Origin: Phoronis ovalis
Lineage: Eukaryota; Phoronida; Phoronidae
Direction: 5' to 3'
DNA length: 14,219 nt
Assembly (NCBI GenBank): GCA_028565635.1
Contig: JAOXYB010033573.1
Coordinates: forward strand, 1-14,219
Below, piece after piece: positions 1 through 7,900 of this stretch (its first letter is position 1; each line of letters begins with the position of its first letter). The notes under the pieces are model-generated. The model did no database searches and was not told the DNA's origin. It worked only from the letters and a program-made list of their open reading frames with translations. Both the position numbers and the translations under genes were made by a program.

Positions 1-226
1 TTTTTTGACACACGGTGAGTGTTTTTGAAAGACACCAACTTCTACTGATAGTTGCACGTCCTGAACTATGACCCTACGTTGCCGTAGGCAAGATAGTAGG
101 GTCATAAACTTGTCAGATGATAAAGCTAGGACTAACCAATACCATGCAAATTACTGCTGACCCTTGAGTGGTTACATCATAATTGTGGCAAATCATAGCT
201 TTCATACAATACAGATATTATGTTAC
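1..226. other. Partial first intron of PRORSD1-like gene
   Basis: Relative to the minus-strand gene at 227-322 this stretch is intron 1, beginning with GTAACA at 226-221. I read both strands and found no continuation of the YbaK domain, so the second exon must lie beyond the left edge. The only structure seen is the stem-loop at 67-106. Confidence 0.6.
67..106. repeat. Near-perfect stem-loop in intron
   Basis: The 11-bp arms TATGACCCTAC (67-77) and GTAGGGTCATA (96-106) are exact reverse complements. Inside them a second pair, TTGCC (79-83) and GGCAA (87-91), closes on a 3-base loop. The result is a 16-bp stem with one small asymmetric bulge. It is shorter than a normal animal pre-miRNA hairpin. 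A decayed miniature inverted-repeat element is the simplest explanation, and no target duplication was identified. Confidence 0.6.
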
Positions 227-322
227 CTCTGGATGTTCAGCAGTATACGTATCTATACCAAGCGTATTTAATTTAGCTATTAAATCTTCGCGAGTGGCAA
301 CTTTCCTTTCCACAGACGCCAT
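227..322 (-). CDS. PRORSD1: PRORSD1-like prolyl-tRNA editing protein, exon 1 (partial gene)
   Basis: This minus-strand exon starts at ATG (322-320) and ends in GAG just before a GTAACA donor at 226, giving 32 codons in phase 0. It reads MASVERKVATREDLIAKLNT, then a Leu-Gly-Ile stretch ending in Ala-Glu-His-Pro-Glu. In YbaK/ProX-domain proteins the N-terminal helix is followed by a 'x-EHPxV' strand entering the editing domain, so the fit in position and motif is good. The family hydrolyses mischarged Ala-tRNA(Pro) in trans. The catalytic part is outside the window. The exon is divergent from MTIF2, about 1.4 kb start to start. Identification rests on 32 residues plus the MTIF2 neighbour, which from memory is also the neighbour in human, so it is probable rather than certain. 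Confidence 0.72.
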
Positions 323-800
323 GATGCTCTTAACCTTGATCCAAATAGGTCAAGGCCGTTGGATCAAATGTATTCATTCAAAAAATTATGTAAATGGTAA
401 ATACTATTTAACAATTGGATGAAATGAGTGATCACTTGTACACTTGCTAAATACACTTACCGAATATAAAATAATAACTTGTGAATTAAGTGATGTGCAT
501 CAACAAACGACGCCGGGTCGTGGCTACAGGGATTGCATATCATTCAATATTAAAAATGGCTGCGCCCTGTACGAACGTGTTCACAGTGATCATAGAAACA
601 TTGGAAATGTATGTCGTTCGGGAAAGTTAGATGCTAAGTAATACATACTGCTGAACATTAACGTATGGCGAGTAATAAATCTATATTTTTTATACCGACC
701 GCGATTAAGCGTCTCTCCAGTGAGCAGTCTAACTAGGCGGCTAAACCCGGCGGGCGGGGAAATTTAATTGTGTGAACATTGATGATTGAAGGATTGAACT
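323..800. promoter_or_regulatory. Divergent promoter region (PRORSD1 / MTIF2)
   Basis: This is the first part of the gap between the two head-to-head start codons. It holds an Sp1-type GC box, GGGCGGGG at 752-759, and an AAAATGGCTGC sequence at 553-563 resembling the YY1 element of TATA-less housekeeping promoters. No convincing TATA box was placed. An ATG at 556 opens a 24-codon frame ending at TAG. It has no family resemblance and does not splice in frame to MTIF2, so I treat it as upstream or noncoding sequence. The regulatory role is inferred from position and motifs. Confidence 0.4.
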
Positions 801-806
801 CCCGGG

Positions 807-1468
807 GGGGTACTACACAGAAAAGTTGGTAGGGGTTTGCGGCCCAGGGTAAAAAACCCTAACCCTGTGGTAAATAAAGATCACCAAAAATATACCCTGT
901 CCTAAATAACTCTCCCGAAATAGATACACCAGAATCATTCCGAAATGCCATAGCAAGATAGTAATTAGTATTGTAAAAGGTACCACTGCATAGATCTGCA
1001 GTGTAGGGAACCGTGCCCCTACCTTGAGGAGCCAGAGCCCAGTGCTCTGTTTTAACATATACAGGTAGCCGTAACTAGTGCGCCACACCTGACGAGCATG
1101 TCTTTTCACCTCATATGTGCCGAAGCCATCAACCCATTGACGTTGGTACATTATTGGAAGAAGAAGACCCTGTGTAAAATTCACTTGTAAATTATATACC
1201 CTGTGGTAAATAAATATGGAAAAGTTTACAAACTCTAATTTTTCATACTCGTCGTAAATGCGTTTTCCAAGAAATACACCCTGGGGTAAACAAATATTTT
1301 TTGAAAATATATCCTGTGGTAAATATCCAACAAAAAAGTATACCCTGTGGTAAATAAGTCTTTGAGAAGCATGAAAAACATACCCTGTGGTAAATGCGGG
1401 AGCTAAAAAAAGGGGGCCTATTGGGTGGCACATTATATATATATAGTGACTTTGAATGACAGTACCCC
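807..1468. mobile_element. Non-autonomous repeat element with GGGGTACT termini
   Basis: The stretch begins GGGGTACT (807-814) and ends in its exact reverse complement AGTACCCC (1461-1468), giving 8-bp terminal inverted repeats about 662 bp apart. The left end resembles 13689 onward (CCCGGGG, TACT, CACA, AAA, GGTAGGG, GCGGCC in the same order). The inverted right end resembles 14093 onward (GGGGTACT, ATTCAAA, GACTAT, ATGTG, ACCCA). It encodes no transposase. The long minus-strand open frame across it is a by-product of the internal motif repeats. No target-site duplication was confirmed. Its boundaries and mobility are inferred. Confidence 0.5.
862..1396. repeat. Array of 15-bp motif ACCCTGTGGTAAATA with variable spacers
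   Basis: Seven copies are seen: 862-876, 894-908, 1198-1212, 1278-1292, 1311-1325, 1342-1356 and 1382-1396. Three are exact and four have one to three changes. Neighbouring copies are 31-40 bases apart in the two dense blocks, with unlike spacers about 16-25 bases long. The motif contains a short inverted pair, ACC...GGT. It lies inside the element at 807-1468 and is probably its internal subrepeat. The 909-1197 stretch between blocks lacks the motif and may be a later insertion. It contains a short hairpin CACTGCA-TAGATC-TGCAGTG near 985. Confidence 0.75.
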
Positions 1469-1738
1469 TGGGGTTGACCTCAACGTCAAAGTCAGCTAGT
1501 ATTGAGAATGATCTGAATGTCATTAGTATTGGGTTCATTGGGTAGCTTAGAAAAGAAATCGTGGAAAAATCGAACTTGGATAGAATACGGAATAAAATAT
1601 TGTTTCTAATTTAATTTAATTCGACTTTTGCGATTTGCAAGTGAGTGGGTGTTGACTTATTAATTACTTATGTTCAGTAACAATTGCTGTAAGTGTAAAT
1701 TGCTTCTAATTTTTTAACAAATAAACTTCCTTTTTCAG
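1469..1738 (+). other. MTIF2 upstream region with possible 5' UTR exon and intron
   Basis: The coding exon of MTIF2 begins right after a good acceptor (TTCCTTTTTCAG, AG at 1737-1738), so a noncoding exon must lie upstream. The nearest strong donor is GTGAGT at 1641, after TTTGCAA. It would give a 98-base intron (1641-1738) and a 5' UTR exon ending at 1640. The transcription start is not identified. A more distant donor, for example GTATGT at 609, cannot be ruled out. Confidence 0.4.
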
Positions 1739-1956
1739 TTAAAATGAATTGCCTCAGATTTGGAACCAAGAGGATCTATCCAAAATTTCCTTTAAGGGCA
1801 ATACAGGCACAGCTACTGTCTCAACCTTTTGAAGTTGAAAAACAGATTTTGGATAGTTACACCCCATGCTTGCCATGCAGAAGAAACCAATTTCAAAGTT
1901 TACATACTTCTGAAATGGTTGCAGCAGCAAAATTTAAAAATATGAAGAAAAAATCA
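1739..1956 (+). CDS. MTIF2: MTIF2 coding exon 1 (ATG at 1744)
   Basis: The acceptor AG is at 1737-1738 and the donor GTAAGC at 1957; the exon ends in phase 0. It carries five UTR bases and codons 1-71. The N-terminal [15 protein letters not shown] and the basic residues after it form the likely mitochondrial import signal. The remainder, up to [10 protein letters not shown], is poorly conserved linker. Confidence 0.88.
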
Positions 1957-4900
1957 GTAAGCTAATCCTTTTAGTAGTGGTGCAAGTATTTATATGAAAT
2001 GTAATATTTATGTCAAATTATGTTTTTACCTTATGATATGTTTATTCTATGAATGAAACATATTTTCAGGTTGCCAAACCAATAAATGTAAGGTTAAAGA
2101 AGAAACAGCAAGCTGAAGTGGTTACAATTTGGAAAAATATGACAGTTCAAGAATTAGCCAATACCATGAAAAGAGATAAAGGTTAGACTCTGCCTGTAAA
2201 ATAATCACTTCATGTACTAGTAAATTCTAGTTTTTCTTTTCATAAAAATACACATACAGAGAATTTGCAGTTTTTTTAGTGCCATGGTTTTGGAAAATAT
2301 TCTTTACTAATAAGTAGTTAAAAAATGTTTTATCTCACTCGAACTGTGCATTTGTATATTATCTAGTTTGTTAAGCATTGACATAAAGATGATTTCTGAT
2401 GACAAACTAATTAGCAATGACTCTTTTTGATTGTTACAGACGATGTTTATGAAGCGATGATGTATGTCGAGAATTCAATGAAGTATGACAATGATGCTGC
2501 AGGTGGGAGAATAGTTAATCCATTGGATACTGAGCCTAAACTTTCTGTTTGTATATTTTACTAAATATCAAACTAATTTATGACATTTTCGATTAAAAAA
2601 TTAATATTTCAAACTCATATAATATTATTTACAAGTATTTCATGTCTGATAAACCAAAACATAAGAAAGCTAGTGAAAGTTCATTCATAATAGGTCAAAA
2701 AAGGATATAATTTTATCATCTTTGAAAAGATATATTCTATCTGCCCATATAGTTCCTTTTATACACTACATGCCACTGTAACATACTGAATGTTTGTTAA
2801 TGCAATGAACACTTTTGATATTGTTTTTCGATTTTTTAGCTATCGACAGTCTCCAAGTTGTTCAAGATATCTGTAAAAAATGTGGCTTTCGTTTTGTTGT
2901 GGGTAAAAATCAGGAAAACATTGTCAAAAAGGAAAACAAGGATATCTTTAAAAGGTATGTTTATCATATCTGTATCACTATTTTAAGTGTGTTCGTGACA
3001 GAACTGGGCTCCATGATCTGTTAAAACCAAGATCTTTGGTAATCAGACCATTCCTAATTACAGTTTCCCAATTTCGCCACTAGGATGATATGCAGGTTAA
3101 GTCATTAGTACATCATGTGAATAAAATTGGAATTATTGTACTGTAAGGAAACCATTTTTTGTAAACCCTTTGATATCTTTAAAAAATGTGAGAGAATCAT
3201 GAGTTTAAACAACTTGTTACTTGAATTAGCATGACTAGCTTTTGGATGCACAGAAGAGACTCAAAACTCTGATTAGAAACAGTTATATTGTGTTCTCAAA
3301 GAAAGAATACAGTTCCAAAGAGTATGTTAGCTACATAGGTCACTAAGAGGTAGAGCAGGTTATCTCGTTCACCAGTGTTTCAAGACATCGTGGGAGAACA
3401 CTTATATCTTTAACTTGTATAATACAACACTGGTGGAGGCTGTGTTTTATGTTGCACATTTAATATGAAATCTGTCTGGTCACTGTGGTTATACTTTAGC
3501 ATACAAGTAATTGTATTTACAGTCCTGCTGCTGATCCCAAACATTTAGTACGGAAACCACCTGTTGTCACTATAATGGGACATGTTGATCATGGGAAGAC
3601 TACGCTGCTGGATAACTTGCGAAAGTCTAACATTGTGCAACAAGAGTTTGGTGGAATTACTCAACATATTGGTGCTTTTTCTGGTAATGCAAAGGTTCTA
3701 AAAGTCAAGCTTCTTTCGACAAAGTAAAAAAACAGTATATGTAGTAATAACACTGTTTCTAGCTCTACAATTATTATACAATGTGTACACATTCAATAAC
3801 ATGCACTATTTTGTAGTTTTTTTGCAGCTGTCAAGCAAGTTTGCCTATAGCTTGGAAACTGATTTGTTTAGAGAATGTTTTAAATCAGAAAATAAATGAA
3901 GCCCAAAATACTGTTCTCTGTTGATTTTGACATGAATCACTTCCAATATGGCCAACTGGCAGCAATATTTGTTCCTGTTCTGGTATAGCCACAAAGACAA
4001 AATGCTGATGGATGATTTGAAGGTGGTTTAAAGAAGGCCATAGATACGCGGGAGGCGTAGGCTATGTAGTAGTTTCGAATGACCTTGGAAAGTGGGTCAA
4101 GTATTAATCCAAAAATGCAGCATTTTGTTAACTGTTTTTGGCCAGGTCGTGATAACTGATTATGAAGCTTTGTCTGTGTGATTCAAATGTGGTTTTAAGA
4201 AGGCCATAGATGAATGGATTTTAGAATGACTAAGAGGTGGGTCAGCTTGATCTGGCAATTTCCCACAGTTGTCATGTTGTTTTTGCCCATATCCTGAAAA
4301 CTCTGACACATGGAGAGATTGCTTTAAAACTAATGAATTTGCTTTGTGTATGACAGGCACCTGTCTGCAAAAGGCCTCTTGTTAAATGCATAGTCAACTT
4401 TTGAAAGTAATTTGACACTTGGAAACAAACAGCAATTGACCATTGCGTAGTTTGCAATAAAAGCGAAGGTCCCACATGCCAAGAACAGTCTGGTAATAAC
4501 ATGACTTCTAAGTCAGCAATGTAGATTACTAACCCAAGCTCATTCTAAGATTAGTCCGATCACAGGAAATTTGAATTGCAGATGTCCAAGTAAAAAAATA
4601 CATTTAGACAGAATTCCCTTGTTTTTGCAGTAACATTACCAAGTGGGGAATCTATCACATTCCTAGACACACCTGGTCATGCTGCATTCTCAGCTATGCG
4701 AGCTCGAGGAGCTCAAGCCACCGATATAGTAGTACTGGTTGTAGCTGCAGAAGATGGAGTCATGAACCAGACGATTGAGTCAATACAACATGCCAAGGAA
4801 GCAGAAGGTATGAAATTTTGTCTCTACTTTGTTTAATTTCATTAGTTTTCTGTTGATTGTTCTTCTTCTTTGATGCCGCAAATGTTTCTCTTTATTACCC

Positions 4901-7900
4901 ATGCCAAGATGAAGCTATTTCTGATTCTGATGCAGATAATACTCTTATTTGATTGTGATATGCACCTAAGGTTTGTGATTATAGGGATATTCTTTTAATA
5001 GTGTTTGGTTGTTTGCAATCATTGGTTATGAGAAATAAGTTAGCATACCAGCTAGCTTTGTTAGTTAGTCTTTGTATAACAGTGAATTCAAATTATCATG
5101 GAAGTTCCACGTCTAAATGTACTTGTACAAGGGGGAGGAAGTTTTATAACAATGTTGGTGTTGAGTTTATAATCTAATGTCATTGTTTTAATACTTTATA
5201 ACAGAATATGAAATAATCAACTGGTTAGTCATGGGGGGTTTCGGAAAAACGAAACTGCTAAACAACTGGAAAAGTCATCTGCTATACCATAATTTTTGAA
5301 TAAACATGCTCAATCATGCTGTAAAGTAATAAGCGTCCATACATTAGATAGGTGAAGTTTGTTATCTCAATAAAATTGTGTACTTTATACTACACTGGTG
5401 AGCAGATTTTGTATATTATTTTAAAATAATTGTCTGCATTGAATTTTTAAAAAAAAAAATGTCTGTACTTTTAGTGCCAATTATTGTTGCCATCAACAAG
5501 ATTGACAAACCAGAGGCTAATATTGTAAGCATGTAACATACTGTTTTGTAAAGTTCTTTACATTCTTCTTGTATTTTATTTGAAAAAGGGAGAGCTATTT
5601 AAATTAGATATTCATGTCCATCCGCACCACTGTCCATCCCACTGGTCTCGTTAGATAATTTTAATATACGTAAACTAGCTTTTATAGATCATGTTGGTGA
5701 CTGACTTCCAAAATTTTAGTTTCCTTGAACCAATTTTGACCTAATTTGGTAGATTAATGTAAACAGGATTTCTAGCTGGACTGGATTTCTTGCTGATTGG
5801 TTCAGGCAGCTGAAATCCATACTTGCTGTATTTATGTGATACTGAGATGCATGTGATAAGTTGGTGTGCATATTTACTTAACAAAGATGTACTAGGACAT
5901 TAGTAGTTTGAATGTTGACTTTGCTGTTAAATGTTTGCAACCTGCAGGAAGCTGTAAAAACTGGATTACAGACTCAAGGACTTCTGCTGGAAGAATATGG
6001 AGGTGATATTCAAGTTGTACCAATCTCTGCACTAAAGGTATGTTTTAACTCAATATTTAATAAAAATTTTATTTAGAAAGTGACAGAAACATACTACTGG
6101 TACTAGCATCTTATCTTTAGATTGCATGTGTTGTTAAAAATTGAGATGCTGTTTCATAAGTGGACCATTATGACACCAAGTTTTAGCCATGATGAAATAG
6201 GATAACATATCACTGTCATATTTTAGGGGGCTTGATTTCTCCACAGAAGCCAGAATGTGCAATAGCACTTTGTTAAGGTTCACATTCTGCAAGGTTACTT
6301 ACTAAACTTTTCAGAGTACTAATCTCATTCAACTTCAAGAAGCAATTGTTACACAAGCTGAACTGATGGAGCTTCAAGCTGACCCAGCAGGATTAATGGA
6401 AGGTGTTGTCATCGAGTCTAGGACCGATCCTGGAAGAGGGTAAACAAATAAGCATTTGACAATAATATAAAATATAAACTAATATATTTTGATTTAATGT
6501 TCAAAAAATTACACAGTGGCAATGATACCTAGAAATGAATATTCAGAAGGAAATGTCAAATTAGCGACATACTAACCACATAAAAATAATGTTTTATTTC
6601 TTTACTTGATTGTCAAGGTATAATGTTAAAGTAACAGGTGTTTCATGACATTCATCCTTTGTGGTCTACAAAAATTTGTACTTTAAATTTACTACTTTCA
6701 TTTTACAGGAAATTAGCAACAATATTAGTACAGAGAGGCACAGTCAGAAAAGGAATAAACATTATTGCTGGCCTGGCTTGGGCAAAAGTACGAGCGATGT
6801 TTGATGATCAAGGTAGACCGGTGCAATCTGCAGGACCTGGGGTGGCAGTTGAGGTGATAGGCTGGAAAGAGTTACCATCTGCTGGAGACGAAATATTACA
6901 AGTAGAAAAGGAAGTAGGTCATTGTCGTCTTGGATTAAGGAAATAATTAGTGCTTTAAGTTACTGATACTATCCTATGAGTTACTAGTCAAAATTGTTGA
7001 ACTTTTCAAGCTCAGACTGTTTAATGTATTTGGAGTTGAAAACTTTGCTCTGGTTGGAATGGCTATATGTTACTTTATCCATCGAACAATTAGTGGTTCC
7101 TATAGTGTAACTGCAGGACATTAACATTTTCCCTAAATATGACGCAAATAAATAAACGTATTAAAGAAAGACAATCTTTGTTTGCGTCATACCAAATCCC
7201 CTGTAACTGCAATGCAGTTACAATAGTATAAATACAGGATAAGGTAAAACTGAGATGCCATCTATAGGTCATAAACGGTATCAATATACATATTTAGGGA
7301 AAATGTCAATGTCCTGCAGTTACATATAGGTTCATTCATTATATGTTCGTGCTACACGTTAGGGTTATCTTGCCATTTTTATTGTACATGCTGATTCAGG
7401 AATTTCTGATGTCCTCGATATTGCTCTAGTTTAATACGTTTCCTATCTTTACACTAGTCACGACTGAAGGAAGCACTAGCTTGGCGACAAGAACAGGAAA
7501 AGTTGAAGAAAATGGAAAAAGATGCTATTGTTATCGAACAAAAAGTAGCTGAACATCAGATTGAGTACCAACAACGGCTTCGAGAAAAATTAGAAAGTGG
7601 CAGACGGTCTTACAGGAGACAGCAAAAGCAAAAAGAAACTATAGAAACTCACACAGGGCCTCAGCTGGCTGTGGTTCTCAAAGGTTGGATTATTGCAAAC
7701 ACATCAATGTCAAACATAATTTTCCCAATAAAAATGACAATAGCAATTGTCAAATGAAGACACTAAGGATCATGTTTTGTCGAATTATTTTCTCTTCTTC
7801 TTCCAAGTAATGCACCAACATCAATGTGTTGATGGCTTTGGCAGATGTGAGAGATGAGTTTGTACTTGAGCCATGCTTATGTAACTTCTCTTAAGATTTC

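Noticed and set aside
444-641. 65-codon open frame in the promoter region
   Set aside because: No coding signature or family resemblance, and no start context or splice connection to either gene.
786-803. tRNA-like B box (reverse complement GAGTTCAATCC)
   Set aside because: No matching A box or cloverleaf could be built, so a tRNA or tRNA-derived SINE is not supported.
862-1396. CRISPR-like repeat and spacer layout
   Set aside because: The host is clearly eukaryotic, the repeat is only 15 bp and imperfect, spacing is irregular and no cas gene is present.
813-1538. Long 241-codon minus-strand open frame
   Set aside because: Its repeated Ile-Tyr-His-Arg-Val peptides come from the 15-bp DNA motif. 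The rest is low-complexity and matches no family.
5238-5256. Interferon-response-like GAAAAACGAAACT
   Set aside because: The spacing differs from the GAAANNGAAACT consensus, it lies deep in an intron, and a single short match is expected by chance.
6638-6946. Reading exon 10 as an independent 102-residue gene
   Set aside because: Its upstream part is intron. Conserved IF2 sequence starts exactly at the acceptor (6709) and stops at the donor (6914).
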